Shown here piece by piece: positions 8,454-16,008 of a stretch of 21,053 nt of DNA. The notes under the pieces are model-generated. The model saw only the letters and a list, made by a program, of their open reading frames with translations, was not told the DNA's origin and made no database searches. The DNA is taken from NCBI GenBank assembly GCA_031406385.1, contig JANOHI010000496.1, forward strand, positions 1 to 21,053. The letters are read 5' to 3'. The first letter of the stretch is position 1; each line of letters begins with the position of its first letter. Position numbers and translations under genes: made by a program. This DNA is from JANLQX01 sp031406385. GTDB lineage: Bacteria; Actinomycetota; Acidimicrobiia; Acidimicrobiales; JANYDT01.

Positions 8454-8459
8454 TGATGC

Positions 8460-8490
8460 ACCGTACCCGTCTGCGGGTTGGGTATGGCAA
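8460..8490 (-). promoter_or_regulatory. Leaderless promoter candidate for the MFS gene
   Basis: On the minus strand TTGCCA (8490-8485) and TACGGT (8465-8460) are 19 bp apart, and the GTG start (8453-8451) follows the -10 after 6 nt. No Shine-Dalgarno is seen. The -35 spacing is a little long, so the -10 is the firmer part. Confidence 0.45.
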
Positions 8491-8538
8491 CCTCGTTACA
8501 ACGCAAGGTGCATAGTCCTTGCGGCGATTGGCAGCGCG

Positions 8539-9744
8539 ATGAAAACTCAACAGATCGTGGTCGTAGGTGGAGGCATCGTCGGTCTGGCGACGGCGTGGAC
8601 CCTTGTTCGGCAGCGTCCCGGGTCGACGATCACCCTGCTCGAGAAGGAGTCCGATCTGGCCCGGCATCAGACCGGACGCAACTCCGGCGTGATCCATTCC
8701 GGGATCTACTACAAGCCAGGAAGTCTCAAAGCGACGATGTGCCGGGCCGGCGCGGAGTCGATCGTCGACTTCGCCAAGAAGCACGGTGTCCCCTACGAAA
8801 TTTGCGGCAAGCTCATCGTCGCCACCAAGGAGTCGGAGATACCCGTTCTGCTCAAGCTCTACGAGCGAGGGAACGAGAACGACATCCCCGTGCGTCTCAT
8901 CGACGCCGACGAGGCCAGGACGATCGAGCCCCACGTCCATTCGGTCAAGGCGGTCCAAGTCCTGAGCACCGGCATCATCGACTACGTGGGGATCTGCCGA
9001 GCGCTGGCGACCGATGCCGCGACGAACGGCGTCACTGTTCGAACCGGCGTCGAGGTCACGGCGGTCGACCGAGACGGAGCCGGGTATCGGCTCAGCACCA
9101 GCGCCGGCGACGTGCGAGCCGATGTGCTCGTGACTTGCGGGGGCTTGCAGAGCGACCGGCTCGCCCGACAAGGAGGTGGCGACCCCGGAGCCAAGATCGT
9201 TCCCTTCCGAGGCGAGTACTACGAGTTGCGCCACGATCGCCGCCACCTGGTGAAGGGTCTCGTGTATCCGGTCCCCAATCCCGACTTTCCGTTCCTCGGC
9301 GTGCACTTCACCCGCATGATCGACGGCAACGTGCATTGTGGGCCGAACGCCGTGCTCGCCTTCAAGCGCGAGGGCTATCGCAAGCGCGACGTCAACGTTC
9401 GCGACCTTGCCGAAGTGCTCACGTATCCGGGGTTTGCCAAGCTCGCCAAGAAGCACTGGCGCGACGGTGCCGAAGAGATGCGGCGCTCGTTCAGCAAGGC
9501 CCGGTTCACCCGCAGCCTGCAGGAACTCATCCCCGAAGTCCGAGCCGAAGACTTGGAACCGTCGCCCGCTGGCGTGCGCGCACAGGCGCTGCGCCGCAAT
9601 GGTGAGCTCGTCGACGACTTCCTTCTCGTGGAGGGACCGAACGCATTGCACGTGTGCAATGCCCCGTCGCCCGCGGCCACTGCTTCGCTCGAGATCGCCA
9701 AGTACCTTGCGCTACGGATCTCCGAGCTCATCGCTTCGTCGTAG
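8539..9744 (+). CDS. lhgO: L-2-hydroxyglutarate oxidase/dehydrogenase LhgO, FAD-dependent
   Basis: A 401-residue flavoenzyme of the DAO family that oxidises L-2-hydroxyglutarate to 2-oxoglutarate, passing electrons to oxygen or the quinone pool at the membrane surface. The N-terminus carries the Rossmann dinucleotide motif VVVGGGIVGLATAW (about 7-20) and the family-diagnostic HQTGRNSGVIHSGIYYKPGS (about 50-70). Further matches are STGIIDYVGICRAL in the middle, PFRGEYYEL, VPNPDFPFLGVHFT (substrate region), and GVRAQAL...LVDDFLLVEG near the C-terminus. It covers the full family length of about 400. The ATG has no strong Shine-Dalgarno (GGCAGCGCG precedes it), and I saw no convincing -10 close by. 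It metabolically stands alone here: no csiD or glutarate genes are adjacent, so the role may be metabolite repair. Confidence 0.94.
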   Translation: MKTQQIVVVGGGIVGLATAWTLVRQRPGSTITLLEKESDLARHQTGRNSGVIHSGIYYKPGSLKATMCRAGAESIVDFAKKHGVPYEICGKLIVATKESEIPVLLKLYERGNENDIPVRLIDADEARTIEPHVHSVKAVQVLSTGIIDYVGICRALATDAATNGVTVRTGVEVTAVDRDGAGYRLSTSAGDVRADVLVTCGGLQSDRLARQGGGDPGAKIVPFRGEYYELRHDRRHLVKGLVYPVPNPDFPFLGVHFTRMIDGNVHCGPNAVLAFKREGYRKRDVNVRDLAEVLTYPGFAKLAKKHWRDGAEEMRRSFSKARFTRSLQELIPEVRAEDLEPSPAGVRAQALRRNGELVDDFLLVEGPNALHVCNAPSPAATASLEIAKYLALRISELIASS

Positions 9745-9751
9745 GCGGCGT

Positions 9752-9769
9752 CGCCCCCGTGCTGGGGCG
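9752..9769 (+). terminator. Hairpin candidate terminator after lhgO
   Basis: CGCCCC (9752-9757) and GGGGCG (9764-9769) form a 6-bp GC stem with a 6-nt loop, starting 7 nt after the lhgO stop. No strong T-run follows (GCGTTAGCCTTT). It ends 4 nt before the -10 of ku and would overlap any -35 region, so termination is a guess. Confidence 0.4.
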
Positions 9770-9773
9770 GCGT

Positions 9774-9785
9774 TAGCCTTTCGCT
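9774..9785 (+). promoter_or_regulatory. Leaderless -10 box of ku
   Basis: TAGCCT (9774-9779) is followed after 6 nt (9780-9785) by the ATG of ku, and no ribosome-binding site exists. The upstream -35 region falls in the GC hairpin and has no clear match. Confidence 0.5.
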
Positions 9786-10589
9786 ATGGCAGCCCGACCG
9801 ACCTGGACCGGAACGATCAGCTTCGCCCTACTCAGCGTGCCGGTGAAGCTCTACACCGCGCAGCGCTCGAAGGACATCTCGTTCAACCAGCTCGAGCGGT
9901 CCACAGGCGCCCGGATCAAGCAGAAGCGGGTCTCGTCGGTGACCGGCGAAGAGGTTGCCGGCGACGACATCGTGAAGGGCTACGACCTCGGCGGCGATCG
10001 CTACGTCGTCGTCGAGCCGGAGGAACTCGAAGGTCTCACCCCGCGCGATTCGAACAACGAGAAGACCGTGCAGATCCTGGAGTTCGTGAGCCTCGACGAT
10101 ATCGACCCGGTGTACTTCGAGAAGGCGTATTACATCGCTCCGGACAAGGGGGGTGCCCGTCCCTATGCGCTGCTCGTCAAGGCCATGGCCGAGACCCGCA
10201 AGGTGGCGATCGCCAAGGTCGTCATGCGCACGAAGGAATACCTGGTGGCCATCCGTCCACTCGGTGACCTCCTTTGCATGGAGACTTTGCTCTACGCGGA
10301 CGAAGTTGTGAACCCGGCCGAGATCGACGGTCTGCCCGACGGCACGATGGAGATCGCCGAGAAGGAACTGGCCATGGCCAAGATGCTCGTTGAAACCTCG
10401 GCGTCCGACTCGTTCGATCCGTTGCAATACCGAGACGAGTATCGCGACAAAGTGCAGGCGCTGATCGAAGCGAAGTCGTTGGGCACCGTCTACGAGCTGC
10501 CACCTCCTTCGGAGGCTCCGAAGGTGCTCGACCTCATGGCGGCGCTCGAGGCATCACTGGCTGCGGCTAAGTCCAAGAAGGCGTCGTAA
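9786..10589 (+). CDS. ku: Non-homologous end-joining protein Ku
   Basis: A 267-residue bacterial Ku. As a homodimer it would form a ring that binds DNA double-strand ends and recruits the LigD polymerase/ligase. The opening RPTWTGTISFALLSVPVKLY is the family hallmark, followed by SFNQLERSTGARIKQKRVSS, then FEKAYYIAPDKGGARPYALL and EYLVAIRPLGDLLCMETLLYADEV, spanning the whole Ku core (about residues 1-245). The C-terminal tail is short and lysine-containing (AAAKSKKAS), less than the long basic tails of some mycobacterial or streptomycete Ku proteins. The stop is 30 nt before the GTG of the LigD-type polymerase, so the two probably form one transcript. Confidence 0.96.
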   Translation: MAARPTWTGTISFALLSVPVKLYTAQRSKDISFNQLERSTGARIKQKRVSSVTGEEVAGDDIVKGYDLGGDRYVVVEPEELEGLTPRDSNNEKTVQILEFVSLDDIDPVYFEKAYYIAPDKGGARPYALLVKAMAETRKVAIAKVVMRTKEYLVAIRPLGDLLCMETLLYADEVVNPAEIDGLPDGTMEIAEKELAMAKMLVETSASDSFDPLQYRDEYRDKVQALIEAKSLGTVYELPPPSEAPKVLDLMAALEASLAAAKSKKAS

Positions 10590-10619
10590 GACGATCTCCT
10601 CCGAGCGAGGACAACGCAC

Positions 10620-11489
10620 GTGGCCGGCCAGAGCTTGGTGACGGAGATCGAAGGTCGCCAGCTCACCCTGACGAACCTCGACAAGGTGCTGTACCCGGAT
10701 GGCACGACCAAGGGTCAAGTCATCGACTACTACGTGCGCATAGCACCGGTGATGCTTCCCCATCTTGCCGGTCGCAACATCACCATGAAGCGCTACCCCA
10801 ACGGAGTTGACGCGCAGAGCTTTTACAACAAGAACATCCCGTCCCATGCCCCCGATTGGATCGAACGCGTCGAGCTTCATGACAACACCTACATTGCGTG
10901 CCGCGACCTCCCGACGCTGGTGTGGATGGCGAACCTCGCCGCACTCGAACTGCACGTTCCGCTCCATCGCTCCGCCGACGACTCGTGGGACCCCGACCGG
11001 ATCGTCTTCGATCTCGATCCAGGGCCGAGCACCGGGATCGCCGAGTGCTGCGATGTTGCTCTGATCATCGCTGCGGTGCTGGAACCGCTCGGCATGATCC
11101 TCCACGCCAAGACCAGCGGTTCCAAGGGCATGCAGCTCTACGCCACACCGCCGACGCCGCTCCCGTACGCCGGTGCGCACGGAGTAACCGAGCTGGCCAA
11201 GCGGCTGGCGGAGGGGCTCGCCCTCTCCCATCCCGAACAGATCGTCGCCAAGCAGGCCAAGGAGCTCCGTCCCGGCAAAGTGCTGATCGACTGGAGCCAG
11301 AACGTGCGGGCAAAGACGACGGTGAGCGCATATTCGCTCCGGGCTCGACCGACTCCCACCGTGTCGACGCCGCTCACCTGGGACGAAGTGCGCGCCGGGG
11401 CCGATGGGATGGCGTTGAAGTTCACTGCGCCGCAGGTGGTGGAGCGCGTCGCCGAACAGGGCGATCTCTTCGGCCTCCCGCACAGCTGA
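10620..11489 (+). CDS. ligD: Stand-alone LigD-type primase-polymerase domain (NHEJ polymerase)
   Basis: A 289-residue archaeo-eukaryotic primase-like polymerase that would fill or extend ends held by Ku, preferring ribonucleotides. Seen in order: LTNLDKVLYP (about 19-28), KRYPNGVDAQSFYNKN, H112 in LELHVPLH (equivalent by position to the active-site His of mycobacterial LigD), metal-binding D131/D133 in VFDLDPGP, triphosphate-contacting SGSKG (about 166-170), and third acidic D224 in LIDWSQN, then KTTVSAYSLRARPTPTVSTPLTW. All key residues are kept. A glutamine (Q172) follows SGSKGM where mycobacterial LigD has histidine. No phosphoesterase or ATP-dependent ligase domain is attached, and none is in the window, so a ligase must come from elsewhere. 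The GTG start is preceded by a weak GAGCGAGGA. Confidence 0.93.
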   Translation: MAGQSLVTEIEGRQLTLTNLDKVLYPDGTTKGQVIDYYVRIAPVMLPHLAGRNITMKRYPNGVDAQSFYNKNIPSHAPDWIERVELHDNTYIACRDLPTLVWMANLAALELHVPLHRSADDSWDPDRIVFDLDPGPSTGIAECCDVALIIAAVLEPLGMILHAKTSGSKGMQLYATPPTPLPYAGAHGVTELAKRLAEGLALSHPEQIVAKQAKELRPGKVLIDWSQNVRAKTTVSAYSLRARPTPTVSTPLTWDEVRAGADGMALKFTAPQVVERVAEQGDLFGLPHS

Positions 11490-11542
11490 GCTGGAGAACC
11501 TCGTGTCGGCTGTGATCGGCCCAACCACTCCTGCTACAACGT

Positions 11543-11578
11543 ACCGGTGACCCGAACCGGTCGCATCACCTGAGGAGG
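11543..11578 (+). promoter_or_regulatory. Leader of the LLM operon: two ACCGGT palindromes and a strong ribosome-binding site
   Basis: The self-complementary hexamer ACCGGT occurs at 11543-11548 and 11556-11561, 13 bp apart, about one helical turn or slightly more. AGGAGG at 11573-11578 is 7 nt before the ATG at 11586, the strongest Shine-Dalgarno in the window. TACAAC at 11535-11540 may be the -10, with no good -35. The paired hexamers could be an operator or chance. Confidence 0.35.
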
Positions 11579-11585
11579 TCATGAC

Positions 11586-12542
11586 ATGGCGGTGAAGCCA
11601 TTCCGCTTTGCCCTGTCCAGTTCGGCGGCAACGTCCGGCACCGCATGGAAGGAAACGGCCCGCAAGGCCGAGGACCTCGGCTTCAGCACGCTGTTCGTGT
11701 CCGATCACTATGTGGACACAGGATCGAACGGCGGGCAGATGCTGGCCGCCATCCCGGCCATGGCCACCGCCGCCGCGGTCACCACGACCCTGCGGGTCGG
11801 AGCCAGGGTCTTGTGCATCGACTATCACCAACCCGTGGTGCTGGCCAAGAGCGCGGCGACGCTCGACCTGCTCAGCGACGGCCGGTTCGAGCTCGGCCTC
11901 GGCGCAGGATGGACGGCGAGCGAATACACCGCCATGGGGCTCACGATGGACGATGCCCCCACCCGAATCGCCCGGCTCGCAGAGACAGTTTCGTTCTTCG
12001 ACGCGTTCTTCGGCGGCGAGGCGATCGAGGTCGCGGGTGCCCACATCAACGCGTCGGGGTTCAGGGGACAGCCCCTCCCTGTCCAGCAGCCGCGGCCCGC
12101 GCTCATGATCGGCGGTGGCGCCCGCAAGGTGCTCGCGTATGCCGGCAGCGTCGCCGACATCGTCAGCATCAACTTCAACAACCGGGCCGGTGTCGTCGGG
12201 CCCGCCGGAGTGCAGTCGTCGTCGGCGTCGGCCATGGACGAGAAGGTGGCGTGGGTCCGGGCGGGTGCGGGCGACCGCTTCGACAGCATCGAACTGGAGA
12301 TTGGCGCCTACTTCACCGTCGTCACCGATGACGCGGCAGCTGCCGCCGAGAAGATGAGCACGATGTTCGGGTTGTCGGGTCCCGAGATGGCCGCACACCC
12401 CAACGCGCTGATCGGCTCCGTCGAGCAGATCTGCGACATCCTTCGAGAACGTCGCGAGCGATACGGGTTCAGCTACATCACGGTGTCGGACCGCAACGCC
12501 GACGCGTTCGCCCCCGTGGTCGCTGCGCTGGCCGGGAACTGA
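11586..12542 (+). CDS. LLM-class F420-dependent oxidoreductase (MSMEG_2516/TIGR03621-like)
   Basis: A 318-residue TIM-barrel oxidoreductase of the luciferase-like monooxygenase superfamily, which usually uses reduced F420 or FMN. The order of motifs fits the MSMEG_2516-type group: KPFRFAL at the start, ARKAEDLGFSTLFVSDHYVD, TTTLRVGARVLCIDYHQPVVLAKSAATLDLLSDGR (split here as LRVGARVL and LAKSAATLDLLSDGR), ELGLGAGW, and a late PALMIGGGARKVLAYAG. Length is normal. It heads an operon with a short-chain dehydrogenase 4 nt downstream and a SnoaL-like protein, suggesting a small redox pathway on a hydrophobic or steroid-like substrate, but this is inference. The start is set by AGGAGG 7 nt upstream. 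Confidence 0.88.
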   Translation: MAVKPFRFALSSSAATSGTAWKETARKAEDLGFSTLFVSDHYVDTGSNGGQMLAAIPAMATAAAVTTTLRVGARVLCIDYHQPVVLAKSAATLDLLSDGRFELGLGAGWTASEYTAMGLTMDDAPTRIARLAETVSFFDAFFGGEAIEVAGAHINASGFRGQPLPVQQPRPALMIGGGARKVLAYAGSVADIVSINFNNRAGVVGPAGVQSSSASAMDEKVAWVRAGAGDRFDSIELEIGAYFTVVTDDAAAAAEKMSTMFGLSGPEMAAHPNALIGSVEQICDILRERRERYGFSYITVSDRNADAFAPVVAALAGN

Positions 12543-12546
12543 TCCC

Positions 12547-13377
12547 ATGCCGCATCTCAACCCGACGGGGCGGATGGGACTGCCCACCACGACGCCGACC
12601 GATCCGGCGCTCGCGGACCTCATGGCGCAGTTCCGCCTCGACGGCGCCGTCGCCGTGGTGACCGGCGCCGGCCGCGGCATCGGACGCGGCATCGCCATCG
12701 GGCTCGCCGACGCCGGCGCCGATGTGGTGGTCACGGCACGCCGCGAGCACGAGCTCGACGAGGTGATCTCGCATATCGAGCGACGAGGGCGACGCGCCGT
12801 GAAGGTAGTGGGCGACATCACCGCCGAGGACACTGTGGCGCGGCTCATCGACGCTTCAGCGGGAGGCCTGGGGCGGCTCGATATCTGGGTGAGCAACGCC
12901 GGGACCTCGGACCATCCGGGCAACTTCGCGTTCTCCGACTTCCCCGACTGGCACTGGGACGGGCAGCTGGCGCTGAACCTGCGCCCGCACTTCGTGGCGG
13001 CCCGTGCCTGCATCGAGGTGATGCCGCCAGGTTCGTCGATCATCGGCATCTCGTCCATCGCCGGCCTGCGCCCAGCCGTCAACTTCGCAGCGTACGGCGC
13101 GGCGAAGGCGGCCATGAACCATCTCGCCGTCACGCTGGCCACCGAGCTCGGTCCCCGGGGCATCAGGGCGAACGTCGTCTCACCCGGCAACGTGCCCACC
13201 GAGTCCACCCGCACCATCGGGGGCGTCACCGACGACATGCTGCCAGCGATCGCCCAGCGCATCCCGTTGCGCCGCCTCGGCACGCCAACCGATATCGCCG
13301 CCGCAGTCGTCTGGTTGTCGTCCCCGGCCGGGTCGTGGGTGACGGGACAGAACATCGTCGTATCTGGCGGGCAGTGA
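12547..13377 (+). CDS. Short-chain dehydrogenase/reductase (SDR, classical FabG-like)
   Basis: A 276-residue NAD(P)-dependent oxidoreductase. The cofactor motif TGAGRGIG starts at residue 39, so the protein carries an N-terminal extension of about 25 residues compared with common FabG-like enzymes. NAG (in VSNAGTSD), catalytic S170 in GISSIAG, and Y183xxxK187 (YGAAK) form the usual active site, with S and Y 13 residues apart. The C-terminal VWLSSPAGSWVTGQNIVVSGG is the classical SDR ending. The gene starts 4 nt after the LLM gene stop and ends 19 nt before the SnoaL-like gene, so it is part of that operon. The ATG at 12574 (Met10) is an alternative start. The substrate is unknown. Confidence 0.92.
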   Translation: MPHLNPTGRMGLPTTTPTDPALADLMAQFRLDGAVAVVTGAGRGIGRGIAIGLADAGADVVVTARREHELDEVISHIERRGRRAVKVVGDITAEDTVARLIDASAGGLGRLDIWVSNAGTSDHPGNFAFSDFPDWHWDGQLALNLRPHFVAARACIEVMPPGSSIIGISSIAGLRPAVNFAAYGAAKAAMNHLAVTLATELGPRGIRANVVSPGNVPTESTRTIGGVTDDMLPAIAQRIPLRRLGTPTDIAAAVVWLSSPAGSWVTGQNIVVSGGQ

Positions 13378-13396
13378 TCAAGAAAGCGGGATTGAG

Positions 13397-13963
13397 ATGT
13401 CGAACGAATCCGAAGAACTACGCGCGCTGAGGACCGAGCTCAACGAGCTACGGCGATCCGTGGCCCGTCTCGAGGCCAAAGATGCCGTGCAGGCGCTCTT
13501 CCACCGCTACCTCTACGCCCTTGACCTCGACCGGGCCGACGAGGTGCTTGCCTGCTTCGCTCCCGACGCCATGCTGAACGTCCTGAACTTCCCGCCCGGG
13601 TCGGGCAAGGACCTGCACCTGCACGGTCCGGAGCAGATCCGTCCGCTCTACTCCCGTCACGCCGGCGCCGACGAGCCGTCGATCAAGGGCGGGCATCATT
13701 CGGCCAATGTCAGCGTGGCGGTATCCGACGACGACGCCAGCGGTGAGCTGTCGGCGTACTTCATGACGTCCGTTGGTACCCTCGGGTGGATCCAGGGCGG
13801 CATGTATCAACTCCGCGCGCAGATCATCGACGGACGGTGGCTCGTCACCGAGATGAACATCATCTCGGGCTGGGGCTGGGCCACGTCCGAACCGAGGGCC
13901 ATCACCGAACCCGTCGCGGCCAGCCGGGCATGGAGGGAAGGCCGCCCGGCTGCAGGCGTGTAG
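13397..13963 (+). CDS. SnoaL/NTF2-like protein with N-terminal coiled coil
   Basis: A 188-residue protein. Residues about 4-30 (SEELRALRTELNELRRSVARLE) are a short predicted coiled coil. Residues about 31-160 are a SnoaL-like alpha+beta barrel: DAVQALFHRYLYALDLDRADEVLACFAPDAML is the standard first helix pair, and GGHHSANVSVAV and WLVTEMNIISGWGW are the core strands. Such proteins act as small hydratases, isomerases or ligand-binding partners (often in steroid or aromatic pathways), so it may serve the same substrate as the LLM and SDR enzymes before it. It has a weak ribosome-binding site (AGAAAGCGGG). It carries no signal peptide. The exact reaction cannot be told. Confidence 0.85.
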   Translation: MSNESEELRALRTELNELRRSVARLEAKDAVQALFHRYLYALDLDRADEVLACFAPDAMLNVLNFPPGSGKDLHLHGPEQIRPLYSRHAGADEPSIKGGHHSANVSVAVSDDDASGELSAYFMTSVGTLGWIQGGMYQLRAQIIDGRWLVTEMNIISGWGWATSEPRAITEPVAASRAWREGRPAAGV

Positions 13964-14001
13964 CTGCTGCGGGCTCCTTCGCCGGGCAGACGACAGACGC
14001 C

Positions 14002-14036
14002 TTGGCGATACGGTTGGCCGGTGCTAGCTTCCCGCC
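14002..14036 (+). promoter_or_regulatory. Leaderless promoter of the GFA-family gene
   Basis: TTGGCG (14002-14007), a 17-bp spacer and TAGCTT (14025-14030) are followed after 6 nt by ATG 14037. There is no Shine-Dalgarno. This is the best-formed of the promoter candidates in spacing terms. Confidence 0.6.
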
Positions 14037-14441
14037 ATGACGCAAACCGGACGCTGCCTCTGCGGACAGATCACCTACGAAATCACGGGCGACCTCATCG
14101 CCACCGCCGTGTGCCACTGCGATCACTGCCAGCGCCAAGGCGGTTCGGCGTTCTCGGTCAACCTCATCGTGCACGAGAGTCAGATGACCGTGTCGGGGAC
14201 CCTCAGCACCTTCGAAGATCGCGGTGAGAAGAACGACGCCGTCTACGTGTACCGCCGATTCTGTGGACAGTGCGGCTCGCCGATCTATTCGGCGTTGGTC
14301 AGTCCGGCTGGGATCCTCGCAGTGAAGGCGGGGACGCTCGACGACAAGTCCGGTGTCATTCCCAACGTGGAAGCGTGGTGCGAACACAAGCAGCCGTGGG
14401 TTGCACTCCCGGGCATCCCGGCGTCGCTGGCCCGGGAGTAA
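14037..14441 (+). CDS. GFA-family (glutathione-dependent formaldehyde-activating-like) zinc protein
   Basis: A 134-residue protein with the Mss4-like zinc fold. Zinc-binding clusters are seen in order: GRCLCGQITYE (CxC), CHCDHCQRQGGSAFS, and FCGQCGSPIYS (CxxC). This cysteine spacing is the GFA-domain signature. Most family members are of unknown role; the name comes from Gfa of Paracoccus, and many actinobacteria have such proteins without glutathione, so formaldehyde activation should not be assumed. It stands alone: the next gene starts 140 nt later, and the promoter at 14002-14036 appears to be its own. Confidence 0.9.
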   Translation: MTQTGRCLCGQITYEITGDLIATAVCHCDHCQRQGGSAFSVNLIVHESQMTVSGTLSTFEDRGEKNDAVYVYRRFCGQCGSPIYSALVSPAGILAVKAGTLDDKSGVIPNVEAWCEHKQPWVALPGIPASLARE

Positions 14442-14581
14442 TCCGCTCGCCGTGATCCGTCACCGCTGAAAAGGCTCCGTCGTTCCCGCGCGGACCATCT
14501 GCGTTGCCCGCAACTATGCTCGACTCGCCCGCGTACGGCGGGTCGGCCGACGAGAGCTGTGGCTCGAGGATGGATCAGCGG

Positions 14582-14893
14582 ATGCCCCAAGCCGGATTCT
14601 TCATCGCGCAGGGTGCAGTCAAAGACTTTCAGGACTTCTTCGCACGGTACGGTTCGAAGGTCCAATCGGTTGCGGAGGAGTTCGGCGGCCGGTTTCTGGT
14701 CGCTTCCCGTTCTGCCCAAGCGGCTGAAGGCCATTGGGACGGGAACTGGACGGTGGTCATTCGGTTTCCCAGCACCGAAGCCGCCGTTGCGTTCTACGAC
14801 TCCGAAGGCTATGCCCCGCTCAGGGATCTTCGAATCGACGAACTGACCGAATGGGCGAACGTCGCCATCGTCCCGGGGCTCGACCTGTTGTGA
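14582..14893 (+). CDS. DUF1330-like small protein
   Basis: A 103-residue protein similar to the dimeric alpha/beta-barrel DUF1330 family. The pattern FGGRFLVASRS...EGHWDGNWTVVIRFPSTEAAVAFYDSEGY, then a final VAIVPGL, matches the usual 'yGGRflvrgg..e.lEG.w....vvieFPs.eaa.awy.SpeY' sequence. Function is unknown; some members may be small-molecule-binding or monooxygenase-like. ATG 14582 has GAGGA at 14566-14570, 11 nt upstream. ATG at 14570 and 14516 and TTG at 14504 also lie in frame; the extra ~22 residues from 14516 do not match the family, and I prefer the shorter start. Confidence 0.8.
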   Translation: MPQAGFFIAQGAVKDFQDFFARYGSKVQSVAEEFGGRFLVASRSAQAAEGHWDGNWTVVIRFPSTEAAVAFYDSEGYAPLRDLRIDELTEWANVAIVPGLDLL

Positions 14894-15082
14894 AGACTTG
14901 AACGAGGGCGAACGAACGATTCACATCCAGCGTCCGAATGACCGGTGATCCGGGGCACCCTTGCGTGTTGTCGGTCCGTGCTGCACCTTGGCTGCTATGT
15001 GCGCGTATGAAGACCTCCGTTGTGTGCAGACCCGCCGGTGCATCGCGCCGAAGATGCCTTCGCTTCGATGCTCGTGGGTTGA
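14894..15082. other. Gene-poor stretch, no supported feature
   Basis: About 190 bases with no recognisable protein. I noticed only a 7-bp inverted repeat CGCTTCG...CGAAGCG with a 16-nt loop near 15060-15090, without a T-run. It joins a stretch of gene debris that runs to 15277. Confidence 0.4.
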
Positions 15083-15277
15083 GCGAAGCGGTGCGCACGG
15101 GACACCGAGGATCGCGCTCAGGTGCGGAGCAACTGGGAGCAGATCTTCGCGTCTTGACGCGTGACCCGGTACGCTGCTCATTTCGATGGGCAGGGCGTTG
15201 ACGTGGTGCGCGGCGATGTCCGCAACAGTGCGAGCTTGACCGAGGTGGCAATCACCGTCGCAACCGTTCTTCAATGA
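15083..15277 (+). pseudogene. Gene debris: SnoaL-like piece then NmrA/epimerase-like piece, same frame, separated by a stop
   Basis: In frame, 15083-15154 reads RDTEDRAQVRSNWEQIFAS, like the 'GR..VR.NWE.IFA' helix of SnoaL-like proteins, and then TGA 15155-15157. From 15158 the same frame reads RVTRYAAHFDGQGVDVVRGDVRNSAS and ends at TGA 15275-15277. The GVDVVRGDVRNSASL part is like the second strand of NmrA/epimerase-type Rossmann proteins ('GVDVVRGDltDpaSL'). Neither piece can be a whole protein. A perfect 14-bp palindrome, CGCGTC-TT-GACGCG, spans 15148-15161 at the junction. These short matches were made by eye and either could be chance. Confidence 0.3.
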
Positions 15278-16008
15278 TCGGATACGGCGAGGTGCGCGAG
15301 AATGTGCAGAACGAGTTGGTCCCGGTCGAGCGCGGCGCCGAGCGCAATCGCGTCGGCGACTTCGGGTCGCTCACGCAGGAAAGCGAGAGCGCGTGCTCGC
15401 CCGTCTGTCCCGCTCAAGGGCGGATGATGCGCGTCGATGTACCCAAGAATGACGGCAGCACCGTCGAGGTCGTCGACGGCAACCATCCATGTGCTCATGG
15501 CGGTGATGGAAAGCCAGATGAATGGCCATGAGCGGGTCTCGTACAGTCGAGCAAGCGCTTCTCGGCACGGCAAAGCGGTCTCCGGCCCGCGAAGCTCCGT
15601 TGCAGCGAACACGACGGCTGAATGGAGTGCGCTTTCGCGGTACACGTCGGAGACGGACCGAGCGAGCTTGAGACCGTCGCGGTATATGGCCAGCGCTCCG
15701 GTGGGGTCGGGCCTCTCCCCGAACCACATTGTTTGGCGTCCTCGCAGGTTGGCAGCCGCCGCAAGCAACGATGGCGCACGAACGCGTTGGGCGAGTTCTG
15801 AGAAGTCCCGGACCCGTGTGGGAAGGGAGTCCCGGTCACCTTGATCGAATGCCTCAAGCGCCAAACTCCCAAGAGCTACAGAGCGGAGGAAGACGTCGGT
15901 GCTTTCGTGTGTTGCCTGTTCCAGGTGTCGGTGCGCATTGGTCGCCTGCTCGTCGCGGCCAAGTGCGGAATGTGCGTGGGTGAGGCTTCGCCAGCACAGT
16001 GTCGTGTC
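15271..16008 (-). pseudogene. C-terminal helical-repeat part of the cyclase/ATPase regulator, cut off by an in-frame TAA
   Basis: Directly after the TAA at 16011-16009 the same minus-strand frame stays open for 245 codons to TGA 15273-15271. It reads DTTLCWRSLTHAHSALGRDE onward and continues as alanine-, leucine- and arginine-rich helical repeats, ending in DRDQLVLHILAHLAVSDH. This is the kind of TPR-like C-terminus that follows the ATPase domain in full-length relatives. Together with the upstream part the open frame would be about 890-900 residues, a normal length for cyclase/NB-ARC/TPR proteins. A TTG at 15864 could be a reinitiation codon, but no ribosome-binding site is obvious. Confidence 0.65.

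Noticed and set aside
8496..8518. Promoter boxes for lhgO (TTACAA, TAGTCC)
   Set aside because: The spacing between them is only about 11 bp and no paired -35 at 17 bp was found, so I did not list a promoter.
8059..9651. A 530-codon minus-strand open frame over the MFS N-terminus and lhgO
   Set aside because: lhgO on the plus strand and the MFS gene in another minus frame account for the sequence; the translation has no family-like motifs.
10554..13355. A 933-codon open frame on the minus strand across ku-end, polymerase, LLM and SDR genes
   Set aside because: It is antisense to four well-supported plus-strand genes with conserved motifs, is rich in Arg/His/Gly as GC-rich shadow frames are, and shows no recognisable domain.
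15148..15161. The 14-bp palindrome CGCGTC-TT-GACGCG as a promoter operator
   Set aside because: No gene start lies close on either strand, and GC-rich short palindromes arise by chance; it is only noted at the debris junction.
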